Shown in pieces: positions 35,850 to 45,477 of a stretch of 64,000 bases of DNA. The translations under genes were made by a program, and so were the position numbers. The first letter of the stretch is position 1; every line of letters begins with the position of its first letter. Below the pieces are notes generated by a model. That model had not been told where the DNA came from and ran no database searches. It worked only from the letters and a program-made list of their open reading frames with translations. The stretch is from Pantoea sp. 18069 (GTDB lineage Bacteria > Pseudomonadota > Gammaproteobacteria > Burkholderiales > Burkholderiaceae_C), in NCBI RefSeq assembly GCF_902706035.1, contig NZ_CACSJA010000001.1:62001-126000 (forward strand). Reading direction: 5' to 3'.

Positions 35850-37613
35850 ATGATGATCTGTCGCCCCACTGCCTCCCTGCCCCGCCCCCCGCTGCGCACC
35901 GTCTGCGCCCTCTTGTTTGCCTGGACCATGGCCGCATCCGTGCAAGCCACGCCACTGATGGTCGACGGCCTGATTGCCCACCGCGTGGCGCCGGGCGACA
36001 CGCTCGAGCAGATCGCGCGCCAATACCTGGGCGACCACCGCCTGTGGCCTGAACTGCAGTCGTTCAACCGCGTCGCCAATCCCTTGCACCTGCAGCCGGG
36101 CTTCACGCTGCGCTTTCCCGACCGCTTGCTGCGCCTGGCCACGGCCTCGGTCGAATACGTGCGCGGCGAGGCCGTGGCGATCACGCCCGCGCGCCGCAGC
36201 AGCGACAGCCAGACGCCGGCAGGCGCGGCGCAGCGGCGCAATGTCCAGGCCGGCGAAGTGCTGCAGGAAGGCGAGCAGTTGCAACTGGCCGCCAATGCGT
36301 TCGTGTCGGTGCGCCTGGCCGACGGCTCGCTGGTGCGGGTGCAGGCACAGTCCGACGTGCAACTGCAGCAGATGCGCCGGCGCGGCCGCGCGGGCAGCCT
36401 GCAATCGGTGCTCGACCTGCATTCGGGCGCGCTCGATGCATCGGTCACACGCGAACCCGCAGACCAGCGCCACTTCGAGATCCGCACGCCCGTGGCGTCG
36501 ACCAGCGTGCGCGGCACGCGTTTCCATGTGCAGGCCGATGCCACGGGACGCACCATCACCGCCGTGGACGAAGGCTCGGTGGCCGTGGCCAGCGCCGCCG
36601 CGCAGCGCCCGAACGCCAGCCGCGTGTCGCTGCTCGAGGCCGGCCAGGGCCTGGCCGTGACGGCCCAGGCCGCCGTGGGAGCACCCACCGCGCTGCTGCC
36701 CGCGCCCGATCTGGCCCAGTTGCCCGAGCGCTACGAAGACGCCCACTGGCTAGACATCATCTGGCCCGCGATTTCCAACGCCCGGAGCTACCAGTTGCAG
36801 GTCGCGCGCGATGCGCAATTCAGCGCCGTGGTGCGCAGCGCGGCCAGCGACACGCCGCAGCAGCGGTTCGCGGCGCTCGAAGACGGCGACTACTTTCTCG
36901 CGCTGCGCGCCATCGACGCCCAGGGCATTCCCGGGCGCCTGGCGCAACGCAGCATACGCATCAAGTCCCAACCCGTGCCGCCGCTCTACCAGACGCCGGC
37001 CGCCGCGGGCGTGCTCGCCCAGGGCGCAGGCGCGCTGCAATGCACCACCGTGCCCGGCGCCATCGCCTACCGCATCCAGGTCGCGGGCGCAGCCGGTGCA
37101 ACCGGATTTGCGCAGCCGCTGCTCGACTCCCGGGTGGACGGCGAATGCCGGCTGTCCGTCGATGCGCTGCCCGCGGGCGACTACCAGTGGCGCGCGGCCA
37201 GCATCCGCAGCACGCCGGCCGACGCTGCCGACCAGGGACCGTTTGCCGCGGGCCAGGCATTCACCGTGGCCACGCCGCCGCCCACCCTGGCCGCCGACGA
37301 GCTCGCGCTGGGCAACCAGGACGGCACGGCGCAGCTGAGCTGGCCGGGCCAGCCCGGCCAAAGCTACCGGTTGATGGTGGCCAGCGACCTGGCTTTCGCA
37401 GACGTGCAGCATGACGCCTTGCTGCAGGAGCCGCGCTGGGCCGCAAACACGCTCGCACCGGGCCGCTACTACGTGCAGCTGCAGGTCATCGACAGCAACG
37501 GGCTGCGCAGCCGCTTTTCCGCGGCGCGCGAATTCGCCGCCGGCAACACCGTGCGCGACGGCTCGGGCCAGCGCCTGCGCACCGGCGCCGACCTGCCCCT
37601 GCATCGCCAGTAA
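35850..37613 (+). CDS. Periplasmic LysM-FecR domain protein
   Basis: 587 residues with a signal peptide (ending near VQATPL, about residue 32). Domains: LysM (about 43-90, HRVAPGDTLEQIARQYLGD), which binds peptidoglycan; FecR-type beta domain (about 125-235, SVRLADGSLVRV and STSVRGTRFHV); then three Ig/FN3-like units in the C-terminal half, each with a Tyr-x-hydrophobic strand (RSYQLQVARD, IAYRIQVAG, QSYRLMVASD). It sits between the response regulator and the CHASE2 kinase, so it may present a cell-wall or envelope cue to the kinase. Gap to the regulator is 15 bases. Confidence 0.85.
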   Translation: MMICRPTASLPRPPLRTVCALLFAWTMAASVQATPLMVDGLIAHRVAPGDTLEQIARQYLGDHRLWPELQSFNRVANPLHLQPGFTLRFPDRLLRLATASVEYVRGEAVAITPARRSSDSQTPAGAAQRRNVQAGEVLQEGEQLQLAANAFVSVRLADGSLVRVQAQSDVQLQQMRRRGRAGSLQSVLDLHSGALDASVTREPADQRHFEIRTPVASTSVRGTRFHVQADATGRTITAVDEGSVAVASAAAQRPNASRVSLLEAGQGLAVTAQAAVGAPTALLPAPDLAQLPERYEDAHWLDIIWPAISNARSYQLQVARDAQFSAVVRSAASDTPQQRFAALEDGDYFLALRAIDAQGIPGRLAQRSIRIKSQPVPPLYQTPAAAGVLAQGAGALQCTTVPGAIAYRIQVAGAAGATGFAQPLLDSRVDGECRLSVDALPAGDYQWRAASIRSTPADAADQGPFAAGQAFTVATPPPTLAADELALGNQDGTAQLSWPGQPGQSYRLMVASDLAFADVQHDALLQEPRWAANTLAPGRYYVQLQVIDSNGLRSRFSAAREFAAGNTVRDGSGQRLRTGADLPLHRQ

Positions 37614-37619
37614 GGCGTC

Positions 37620-39974
37620 TTGAGCCTGTCCGCCTTGCCGCCCGCCCCTGCCCGCCGCCGCTTTCACTGGCAGCGCCTCGAATGGGCAGCGCTGGCCACG
37701 GCGATCTTTGCGCTGGTGCTGTGGTTCAGCGGACCCGGGCACTTCGTGCGCTTCAACGCCGCCGTGCAGGACATCGCCACGGGCCTGAACCAGCCCGACG
37801 CGTCGCCGGACATCGTCATCATTGCCATCGACGACGCAAGCCTTGCCGCGATCGGCCGCTGGCCCTGGCGGCGCGCGCTGCACGCGCAGCTGCTGCAGCA
37901 GCTCTCGCAGCAGCCGCCGCTGGCGATAGGCATGGACATCCTGTTCAATGAAGAGGACCTCGACTACCCCGGCGACGACCTGATGCTGGCGCGGGCCATC
38001 GCGCGCAGCGCCCGCGTGGTGCTGCCCGTGGTGCGCAGCACCCCCGGTGCCCGCAACGCCGCCGATCTGCCGATGGACGCATTGGTGCAAGGCGCCAGGG
38101 CGCTGGGCCATGTGCACGTGCAGGTCGACGGCGATGGCGTGGCGCGCAGCTACTACGCGCACCAGGGCCCGCCGGCCCGGCCCTGGCCGCATCTGGCGCT
38201 GGCCATGCACTGCATGGTCGAACCCGCAACGCCGCCCTGCGCGCCCCAGGCGCCCGCCGCCCAAGCCGCTTCAGGCACCGACGCCGACACCAGCTGGCAG
38301 CGCCAGCAGCGCGAGATCATCCGCTACGCCAGGCCCCAGCCGGCGTTCACGCGCTACGCCTATATCGACGTGCTGCGCGGCGCGATTCCGGCCGCGGCGT
38401 TTCGCGACAAGTACGTGCTGATCGGCGCGACCGCCACCGGCCTGGGCCCGGGCTTTTCGCCGCCTTCGGGCACGGGGCTGCGCCAGTTGCCCAACGTGGA
38501 CATGCTCGCCCATGTGCTCAACGGCACGCTGCAGCACCGCCATCTGCAGCCCGCCACGCCCTGGGCCAACCGGGCGTTCAACGCGACTCCGGTGCTGCTG
38601 GCCCTGGTCGGCCTGGCGGTGCTCGGCCCGTCTTCGGCGCTCGCGGTCTGCGCGGGCCTGCTGGGCCTGACGCTGCTGGCCGCGGCGCTCGCGCCACTGG
38701 CCTTCGGCGTGCAGTTCGCGCCCGCGGCCGCGCTGACGGCGCTGGCGCTGATCTACCCGCTGTGGAGCTGGCGGCGCCTGAACGCCGCGGCCCACTTCCT
38801 GGGCCTCGAAATCCAGGACCTGCAAAAAGGCCTGCCCATGATGCAGCCCGCGGCCAAGACGGGCGGCGACTTTCTCGAACGCCGCATCAGCGCTGTCGAG
38901 CATGCATCGCGCGAACTGCGCCGCCTGCACCATTTCGTCAGCGAAAGCCTGCTGCAGCTGCCTTCGGCGACGTTTGTCTGCGACGACCAGGGCCGGGTGC
39001 TGCTGGCCAATACGCTGGCCCAGCAATACGCGGCCAGCGCAGGGCAAGCGGCAATCACCGGCGTGGCGCTGCCCACGCTGCTGCAAGGCCTGCGCGACCG
39101 CGACAGCGGCGCCGCGCTGCTCACACCCGAAAGCCTGCGCAGCGCCGACGCACCGCTGCACCTCGAAGGCCAAGACCGCCAGGGCCGCAGCCTGATGCTG
39201 CTGCGCAAGCCGCTGGCCACGGGCGCGACCAGCGGCTGGATCATCACCCTGGTCGACCTCAGCGCCATGCGCCAGGCCCTGGCCCAGCGCGACCAGGCAA
39301 TGCACTTCATCTCGCACGACATCCGCGCGCCTATAGGCGCCATCATCACGCTGCTCGACATGCGGGACACCCATGCAGGCCCGGCCAGCCCAGAACTGCT
39401 GCAGCGCATAGAGCGCTATGCCCAGGCGTCGCTGACGCTGGCCGACGACTTCGTGCACCTCGCGCGTGCGCGCAACCAGCCGCTGCGCCAGGAAAGCGTG
39501 GATCTGGCCTGGGTGCTCGAGCAGGCCATGGACGACTGCTGGGCCCAGGCCCAGGCGCAAGGCATGCAGCTGTCGTTCACGCCGCCCGAACAAGCAGCGC
39601 TGCTGCAGGGCGACGCTTCGCTGCTGCGCCGCGCCATCGTCAACCTGATCGGCAATGCAATCAAATATGGCCGCCCGGCCCAGCCGACCACGGGCGGCGC
39701 GGTCATCGAATGCACGCTGGTCGCGCGCGGCAACGACTGGGCGCTGTCGGTGCGCGACCATGGCCAGGGAATTCCGGCCGACCAGCAGGGCCGGCTGTTC
39801 CAGGCTTTCGACCGTTTGCAGAACCAGAACAACGCCCAGACCAACGGCGTGGGCCTGGGCCTGGCGTTCGTGCACACCGTGGTCACGCGCCATGGCGGGC
39901 AGATTGAAGTGACAAGTACCGAGGGTGTGGGCAGCACGTTTACGCTGGTGCTGCCGGCCGTGGCTGCGGCATAG
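37620..39974 (+). CDS. CHASE2-domain sensor histidine kinase
   Basis: 784 residues. TM1 (about 22-40), an extracytoplasmic CHASE2 domain (about 45-315; PDIVIIAIDDASLAAIGRWP is its hallmark), three TM helices (about 322-385), a PAS-like domain (about 430-540), HisKA with MHFISHDIRAP (phospho-His near 566), and HATPase_c with NLIGNAIKYGR, DHGQGIP and GVGLGLAF. The start appears to be TTG at 37620, six bases past the stop of the FecR gene, with TAAGG overlapping that stop as SD. Probable kinase for the regulator at 35121. Confidence 0.9.
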   Translation: MSLSALPPAPARRRFHWQRLEWAALATAIFALVLWFSGPGHFVRFNAAVQDIATGLNQPDASPDIVIIAIDDASLAAIGRWPWRRALHAQLLQQLSQQPPLAIGMDILFNEEDLDYPGDDLMLARAIARSARVVLPVVRSTPGARNAADLPMDALVQGARALGHVHVQVDGDGVARSYYAHQGPPARPWPHLALAMHCMVEPATPPCAPQAPAAQAASGTDADTSWQRQQREIIRYARPQPAFTRYAYIDVLRGAIPAAAFRDKYVLIGATATGLGPGFSPPSGTGLRQLPNVDMLAHVLNGTLQHRHLQPATPWANRAFNATPVLLALVGLAVLGPSSALAVCAGLLGLTLLAAALAPLAFGVQFAPAAALTALALIYPLWSWRRLNAAAHFLGLEIQDLQKGLPMMQPAAKTGGDFLERRISAVEHASRELRRLHHFVSESLLQLPSATFVCDDQGRVLLANTLAQQYAASAGQAAITGVALPTLLQGLRDRDSGAALLTPESLRSADAPLHLEGQDRQGRSLMLLRKPLATGATSGWIITLVDLSAMRQALAQRDQAMHFISHDIRAPIGAIITLLDMRDTHAGPASPELLQRIERYAQASLTLADDFVHLARARNQPLRQESVDLAWVLEQAMDDCWAQAQAQGMQLSFTPPEQAALLQGDASLLRRAIVNLIGNAIKYGRPAQPTTGGAVIECTLVARGNDWALSVRDHGQGIPADQQGRLFQAFDRLQNQNNAQTNGVGLGLAFVHTVVTRHGGQIEVTSTEGVGSTFTLVLPAVAAA

Positions 39975-40006
39975 GAGCGCGCGACAAGGTATCGCGAGCG
40001 GGAATA

Positions 40007-40046
40007 AAAACGAAAAAACCTCAGAGTATTGCTACTCTGAGGTTTC
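40007..40046 (-). terminator. Rho-independent terminator of tRNA-Arg
   Basis: A perfect 12-bp stem (40017-40028 with 40033-40044) with a 4-base loop is followed on the minus strand by TTTTTTCGTTTTT. It begins a few bases past the tRNA 3' end, and may also end the kinase transcript from the other side. Confidence 0.9.
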
Positions 40047-40051
40047 ACGTT

Positions 40052-40128
40052 TGGTGCGGCTGGCAGGAATCGAACCCACGACCCCTTGGTTCGTAGCCAA
40101 GTACTCTATCCAGCTGAGCTACAGCCGC
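40052..40128 (-). tRNA. tRNA-Arg (anticodon ACG)
   Basis: 77 bases including an encoded CCA end. Acceptor stem GCGGCTG/CAGCCGC (40122-40128 with 40056-40062), D-arm GCTCAGCTGGATAGAG, anticodon stem CTTGG/CCAAG with loop CTACGAA (anticodon at 40092-40094), and T-arm GTGGGTTCGATTCCTGC. The ACG anticodon would be modified to ICG and read CGU, CGC and CGA. Confidence 0.96.
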
Positions 40129-40205
40129 TAAGCTTCGTATTCTAGCCGCAGTTTTCAGGCCCTCAGGCAAAAAACCGGCTTTTTTTGCAAATGCCGTGAA
40201 TGCGC

Positions 40206-41672
40206 TTACCAAAAGCCCGGGGCCTTGGCCCATTTGCGCAATCGGCGCTGCGATGCATCGAGCAATTCCGTGCGCCGCGCCGCAAGCCAGCCGAGCGCAA
40301 ACCAGGCCTCAGGCTGCGCGGGCAGCAGCTGGCCGAACGCCTGCTCGGCGACCACGAGGTCGTTGTACTGGCCCAGCGCATCCTGGGCGGGCTTGAGGCG
40401 CTGCAGATAGGCCTGCACCTTCTTCTCGCGAAACAGCGAGGCCGCGAACTCGATCGCGTAGCGCAGGCGCTTGAGGCGCCGGCGCGCGCGGTGGCGCTGT
40501 TCGTCCGCGAAATCCGCATAGGCTTTTGCATCCTTGGCCAACTGGCGCTGCAGCTGATCGAGCCTGACCGCGGCCAGCGCGCGCAACTCGGCGGCGGGCG
40601 GCGACGGGGGGACAGGCTGCGGTGCGCCGTTGGCAAACGCGATCAGCGCCAGCCACAGGCAGGTCGTCGCGGGGGCGCGCAGAACCTCGTCGATGGCGGT
40701 GTCCGCGGCTTCGGCCGGCAGTTCGGCCAGCGGTGCGCCCGCGGCGCGCAACGCGGGCAGCAGCTCGGCTTCGAGCGCATCGCGGTCACGCACGCCGCCC
40801 AGTTGCCCGAACAGCGTGGCCAGCGCGGGCTCCCAGTGGGCATCGACTCCGGGCGACCAGTCGCCATAGATGCGCAGCGCCGTGCGCAGGCGGCGCAGCG
40901 CCACGCGGGTCTGGTGCACATGCTCGGGCTCGGCGGCGCCGCCCGCGACTTCGGCCGCATTCGGCAGCAGATGGGCCAGGCAGGCACCGACCATCTGCCG
41001 CAGCGCGGCGTCGGGCAGGTAAGGCTCCTTGAGCACCACGGCCTGCGCGTGCAGCGGTGCGACGGCCGGTGCGCGCTGCGCGAGCTGCTGGCCGCGCTCG
41101 GCCTTGCTGATCACATCGACCCACAGGCCATGGCGCTCGACCCAGCGGGTCGCAAGCGCAACCAGCGCGTCCACGGCACCTGTCTTGAGTTCGAACTCGA
41201 TTTCATGCAGCGCCCGGGTGTCGCTGCCGGCGCGAATCTCGCCGACGTCGAGCGCGACTTCGGCCTGCACGCCCGCGCTGCGGATCATGCGCAAGGTGCG
41301 CTGCACGTCGGTGGCGTAATAGACCTGCAGGCTCGCGGCCTGGTCGCCCAGCGCCGCGGCGAGTTGCGCGCCCGCGGCAGTGCCCGCATGCAGCGCGACA
41401 TCCAATACCGGTTCACCGTCTTCGGATTTGCGCGGCACTTCGTGCTCCAGCCGCGTCCAGCGGTTCTCGCCCGGGCACTTGAGCGTCTGCACCCAGTCAT
41501 CGCCCTCCTGGCGCAGGCGCAAAGAGACATGGGCTTTCGCCAGCCGCTGGTCGGGCGTGTCGAAGTACTGCGCCTGCAGCCGCAGTGTCCTGGCCTTGGC
41601 CGTGGCCAGCGCGCGGTGCACGGCCTTGCGCTGCGCCACCGGCACCTGGAACTTCAGTTCGATTTCATTCAT
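40206..41672 (-). CDS. CYTH and CHAD domain-containing protein
   Basis: 488 residues. The N-terminal CYTH (triphosphate tunnel) domain carries the ExExK motif at E3-E5-K7 (MNEIELKF) and continues to about 200; the CHAD helical domain (about 220-480) has the conserved histidine/arginine pattern HVHQTRVALRRLRTALR and RRRLKRLRYAIEF. CYTH enzymes hydrolyse inorganic or nucleotide triphosphates; CHAD binds polyphosphate, so a polyphosphate-linked triphosphatase is likely. I chose the ATG at 41670-41672, as ExExK must be near the start. Confidence 0.92.
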   Translation of the reverse strand: MNEIELKFQVPVAQRKAVHRALATAKARTLRLQAQYFDTPDQRLAKAHVSLRLRQEGDDWVQTLKCPGENRWTRLEHEVPRKSEDGEPVLDVALHAGTAAGAQLAAALGDQAASLQVYYATDVQRTLRMIRSAGVQAEVALDVGEIRAGSDTRALHEIEFELKTGAVDALVALATRWVERHGLWVDVISKAERGQQLAQRAPAVAPLHAQAVVLKEPYLPDAALRQMVGACLAHLLPNAAEVAGGAAEPEHVHQTRVALRRLRTALRIYGDWSPGVDAHWEPALATLFGQLGGVRDRDALEAELLPALRAAGAPLAELPAEAADTAIDEVLRAPATTCLWLALIAFANGAPQPVPPSPPAAELRALAAVRLDQLQRQLAKDAKAYADFADEQRHRARRRLKRLRYAIEFAASLFREKKVQAYLQRLKPAQDALGQYNDLVVAEQAFGQLLPAQPEAWFALGWLAARRTELLDASQRRLRKWAKAPGFW

Positions 41673-41821
41673 AGGGCCCTCCAATGCACAGGGCCTGCGC
41701 CCTGCTCCCACTTGTTTTTCGACTATAGCGGGGGGCGGCCAACGCTGCGTCCTCATTTCGTCCGCATTTGGCAGCATTGGGTAACAGGCCGCGGCGGTCC
41801 CGGGCGTGGGGGCGCTCTGTC

Positions 41822-43303
41822 CTAGCCGCAGGCCAGGCGCTGGATCAGCCCATCGGGCGCATCCTGCAGCGCCACCGGGCGCAGAAAGCGGTCCATCGCG
41901 GCCAGCCCTACCGAGGTGGTGCCGGGCGCGGTGGATGCAGGGTAAGGCCCGCCGTGCTGCTGCGCCGCCGTCACCGCCACGCCCGTGGGCACGCCGGCAA
42001 ACAGCACGCGGCCCGCCACGTCGGTCGCCCTGCGCACCAGCGCCTGGATCTCGTCCGTGACTTGCGCTGCATCGCCATCGATGCCCCAGAGGGTGACGGT
42101 CAATGTTCCACCAATCGCGCCCAGCACATCCTCCATCTCCTGCAGGGCAGCGGTGCGCACCACCAGCGCCGCAGGCCCGAACACTTCGTGCTGCAAGGCC
42201 GGCTGGGCCAGGTAATCCGCGGCCGATACCTGCACCAGCGTGGCGCAAGGCGTGGCGGCAGAGCCACCGGCCTGGCCCGCAAGCACCTGAGCGCCGCGGA
42301 CATGGCACCAGGCCTGCACGCCGGACTCGAAGCTCTGACGTATGCCGGCCGTCAGCATGCCATGGGGCTGCATCTGCGACAGCTGCCCGGCCAGTTCGCG
42401 CACAAAGCCGTCGCCCGGCTCCCCCTGGGGCACCAGGATGACGCCGGGGCTGGTGCAAAACTGCCCCGCGCCCAGCGTGATGGATTGCGCCAGGGCCGCA
42501 GCCCGCTGCGCCGCGCCCGATGCGAGGGCCGCAGGCAGAACGATCAGGGGATTGACCGAGCCCAGCTCGCCAAAGAAAGGAATGGGCCGCGGCCGGGCCG
42601 CGGCGAGATCGGCCAGCGCGCGCCCGGCCTTGAGCGAGCCCGTGAACGCCACGGCGGCAATCGCCGGCGCCTGGACCAGCGTCACTCCCACGGCGATGCC
42701 CGCGCCCTGCACCAGTTGAAACACCGCGGCCGGCAGACCGCATTGGGCGACGGCCGCCTGGACCTGCTCGGCCAGCGCCAGCGACAAGGCCGGATGCGCG
42801 GGGTGGGCCTTGACGATCACCGGGCAGCCCGCGGCCAGGGCCGAAGCGGTGTCGCCGCCGGCGACGGAAAACGCGAACGGGAAATTGCTGGCCGCAAACA
42901 CCGCGACCGGCCCCAGCGGCACGCGTATGCGCGTCATGCGCGGGCGCCCCAGCGGCGCAGCGCCGGCCACGGCCGGCTCGTCCAGCAGCAAGTGCACTGC
43001 GCCCTGGTCCAGCGCCAGTGCGAACTGCTCGAGCTGGTACACCGTGCGGTCCAGCTCGCCGTTGAGCCGCGGCAGGCCCAGCCCGGTCTCGCGGTCGGCC
43101 AGGGCGACAAGGGCCTCGCGCGCGAACAGCAGCCGCTGGCCTATGCCGCGCAAAAGCGTGGCCCGCAGCCCGGTCGTGGAAGCGGCGAAATCACGGGCCA
43201 CCTGGCGCGCCTGCAGCGCTGCCAGGTCAATGTCCCGTGATGTGGATTCGGCCCAGGCGGCGCCATGGGCCAGGCCCGTGCGGGCATTGATCGATTGAAG
43301 CAT
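41822..43303 (-). CDS. Aldehyde dehydrogenase, alpha-ketoglutaric semialdehyde dehydrogenase type
   Basis: 493 residues. ALDH motifs: VAVFAASNFPFAFSVAGGDT, PVIVKAHPAHP (cofactor Lys), FTGSLKAGRAL, FFGELGSVNP (general-base Glu near 252) and GAGQFCTSPG (catalytic Cys near 285). The AASNFPFA-GGDT pattern is that of the NADP-type enzymes that oxidise 2-oxoglutarate semialdehyde to 2-oxoglutarate at the end of pentonate/hydroxyproline routes. It is last in a leftward catabolic operon, 2 bases after the Bug receptor gene. Confidence 0.85.
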   Translation of the reverse strand: MLQSINARTGLAHGAAWAESTSRDIDLAALQARQVARDFAASTTGLRATLLRGIGQRLLFAREALVALADRETGLGLPRLNGELDRTVYQLEQFALALDQGAVHLLLDEPAVAGAAPLGRPRMTRIRVPLGPVAVFAASNFPFAFSVAGGDTASALAAGCPVIVKAHPAHPALSLALAEQVQAAVAQCGLPAAVFQLVQGAGIAVGVTLVQAPAIAAVAFTGSLKAGRALADLAAARPRPIPFFGELGSVNPLIVLPAALASGAAQRAAALAQSITLGAGQFCTSPGVILVPQGEPGDGFVRELAGQLSQMQPHGMLTAGIRQSFESGVQAWCHVRGAQVLAGQAGGSAATPCATLVQVSAADYLAQPALQHEVFGPAALVVRTAALQEMEDVLGAIGGTLTVTLWGIDGDAAQVTDEIQALVRRATDVAGRVLFAGVPTGVAVTAAQQHGGPYPASTAPGTTSVGLAAMDRFLRPVALQDAPDGLIQRLACG

Positions 43304-43305
43304 GT

Positions 43306-44301
43306 TCAGTTCTTGTTGCTGATCCGGGAGGCAATGCTCTTGAGCGCTGCGCTTTCCTGGTCCATGCTGGCGGCAAAGGCCGCGGCGTTTTCGTAGGTGT
43401 CGGTGGTGAAGTACTGCTTTTCCATCACTTCGCGCAGCGCGGGTTCCTGCATGGATTTCTCGGCCGCGACCTTGAGCACGTTGACCACCGCATCCGGCGT
43501 GTCCCTGGGCACGGCAAGCCCGCGCCAGGTGCCCAGCACCAGGTCCATATTGCGTTCACGCAGCGTGGGCGTGTTCTCCAGCCCCTTGATGCGCTTCTCG
43601 GACATGACGCCCAGCGCCTTGAGCTTGCCGGCAAGCACATTGGGAATCACTTCCGGCGCGCTGGCGATGACGGCATCGATATGCCCGCCAAGCAGCGCCA
43701 GCAGCGCGGGCGAGCCACCGGGATAGGGGATGTAGTTGAACTGCGCCTTGCCCTTTTCGGCCAGTGCCGCGGAGGCCATGTGCCACATCGAGCCCTGGCC
43801 GGCATTGCCGATGCGCACATTGGCCTCGGGCTTGCGGGCATGGGCCAGGAACTCCTCGACGGTCGAATGGGGCGCATCCTCGCGCACGACCAGCACGGCC
43901 GGATCGGCGTTGAGCTTGGCGATGGGGCGCAGCGCCTGCTGGTCGAACTTGGCCAGGCCCAGGTGGTGCAGGAAGGTCACTTCCACGGTGGTCAGCGCCA
44001 CCTTGTAGCCGTCCGGCCGTGCACGGATCACCTCCTGCCAGCCGACAACGCCCGCAGCGCCGGGCTTGTTGACGACGATGATGCTCTGGGGCAGGTGCTT
44101 GGCCGCGGCGTTGGCAAAGGCGCGGGCCATCACGTCGGCACCGCCGCCGGCCTGGTAGGGCACGACCAGTTCGATGGAGCGTTGTGGATAGGGCGCGGTC
44201 TGTGCCAGGACCGTGGCGGCGTTCATGGCCAGCAGGGCGGCGCTCAGGGCCAGGCAGCGGCGGCGTGCGGGACCGGTTTTCTTGGTGGGTGCATGAATCA
44301 T
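43306..44301 (-). CDS. Bug/TctC-family periplasmic substrate-binding protein
   Basis: 331 residues. Signal peptide ends near VLAQTAP (about residue 34). The Bug signature region PQRSIELVVPYQAGGGADVMAR and VVNKPGAAGVVGWQEV is clear, as is AVIASAPEV in the second lobe. Bug proteins capture carboxylates for Tct transporters or for sensing. No tctAB genes are next to it; the nearest pair in the window is tctBA at 18.6-20.6 kb. It lies between the aldehyde dehydrogenase and the FMN dehydrogenase genes. Confidence 0.9.
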   Translation of the reverse strand: MIHAPTKKTGPARRRCLALSAALLAMNAATVLAQTAPYPQRSIELVVPYQAGGGADVMARAFANAAAKHLPQSIIVVNKPGAAGVVGWQEVIRARPDGYKVALTTVEVTFLHHLGLAKFDQQALRPIAKLNADPAVLVVREDAPHSTVEEFLAHARKPEANVRIGNAGQGSMWHMASAALAEKGKAQFNYIPYPGGSPALLALLGGHIDAVIASAPEVIPNVLAGKLKALGVMSEKRIKGLENTPTLRERNMDLVLGTWRGLAVPRDTPDAVVNVLKVAAEKSMQEPALREVMEKQYFTTDTYENAAAFAASMDQESAALKSIASRISNKN

Positions 44302-44331
44302 TTTTTGTCTCCTGAAGGGTCTGTGGTTTTC

Positions 44332-45477
44332 TTATGTGGGAAGCAAGATGGATGCATCCACCTCGCGGATATCGGTCTTGCCGCAAAAGGCCATGGTCAG
44401 GTCCAGCTCCTTGTGGATGATTTCCAGCGCACGGGTCACGCCTGTCTCGCCCATGGCGCCCAGGCCATACAGCATGGCGCGGCCGATGTAGACGCCCTTG
44501 GCGCCCAGGGCGACGGCCTTGAGCACGTCCTGGCCCGAGCGCACGCCGCCATCCATGTGCACTTCGATCTGCCGGCCCACGGCCTGGGCAATCGCCGGCA
44601 GGGCCCGTATGGACGACGGCGCCCCGTCCAGCTGGCGCCCGCCGTGGTTGGAGACAATGAGCGCATCGGCGCCGCTGGCCACGGCCAGGTGGGCGTCCTC
44701 CACGTCCTGGATGCCTTTGAGAATCAGCTTTCCAGGCCATTGGCGGCGTATCCAGGCGATGTCCTCCCAGCTCAGCGCGGGGTCGTATTGTTTGGAGCTC
44801 CAGTCGGCCAGCGACGCCATGTCGTCGACGCCTTCCACATGGCCGATGATGTTGCCGAAAGTGCGGCGCCGGGTGCCCAGCATGCCCAGGCACCAGCGGG
44901 GCTTGCCGGCCATGTTCAGCAGGTTCAGAAGGCTCAGCCTGGGCGGCGCGGACAGGCCGTTCTTCAGATCCTTGTGGCGCTGGCCGCTGATCTGCAGATC
45001 CAGCGTCACCACCAGCGCCGAGCACTGCGCGGCCTTGGCCCGGTCTATCAGCCGCTGGACGAACTTGCGGTCGCGCATCACATACAGCTGAAACCAGAAC
45101 GGATGGCCTTGCGTGCCTTCGGCCACGTCCTCGATGGAGCAGATGCTGACCGTGGACAGGGTGAACGGCACGCCGAAGGCCTTGGCGGCGCGGGCGGCCA
45201 GGATCTCACCGTCGGCGCGCTGCATGCCGGTGAGGCCCGTGGGTGCAATGGCCACGGGCATGGCCACGTCCTGCCCCGCCATGGCCGAGCGCAGGCTGCG
45301 CTGCGACAGGTCGCGCGCCACGCGCTGGCGCAGCAGCAGCGACTGGAAATCCGCGGCGTTGGCGCGGTAGGTGCTTTCCGTCCACGAGCCCACGTCGACG
45401 TAGTCATAGAACATCTTGGGCACGCGCTTTTGCGCCAGCACGCGCAGGTCTTCAATGCAGGTAATGACGGAGCTCAT
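44332..45477 (-). CDS. FMN-dependent alpha-hydroxy-acid dehydrogenase (LldD-like)
   Basis: 381 residues, TIM-barrel flavoenzyme oxidising an (S)-2-hydroxy acid such as L-lactate or a sugar acid. Motifs: FYDYVDVGSWTE near the start, IAPTGL, SNHGGRQLDGAPS (catalytic His-Gly-Gly-Arg), DGGVRSGQDVLKA and GVYIGRAMLYGLGA (FMN phosphate). The gene overlaps the upstream dehydrogenase by ATGA (45474-45477). In this operon context the substrate may be a sugar-derived hydroxy acid rather than lactate. Confidence 0.87.
   Translation of the reverse strand: MSSVITCIEDLRVLAQKRVPKMFYDYVDVGSWTESTYRANAADFQSLLLRQRVARDLSQRSLRSAMAGQDVAMPVAIAPTGLTGMQRADGEILAARAAKAFGVPFTLSTVSICSIEDVAEGTQGHPFWFQLYVMRDRKFVQRLIDRAKAAQCSALVVTLDLQISGQRHKDLKNGLSAPPRLSLLNLLNMAGKPRWCLGMLGTRRRTFGNIIGHVEGVDDMASLADWSSKQYDPALSWEDIAWIRRQWPGKLILKGIQDVEDAHLAVASGADALIVSNHGGRQLDGAPSSIRALPAIAQAVGRQIEVHMDGGVRSGQDVLKAVALGAKGVYIGRAMLYGLGAMGETGVTRALEIIHKELDLTMAFCGKTDIREVDASILLPT

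Noticed and set aside
43556..45025. Long minus-strand frame overlapping the Bug and LldD genes
   Set aside because: Arg/Gly/Pro-rich shadow in a second frame of the same strand, while both genes are clear in their own frames.
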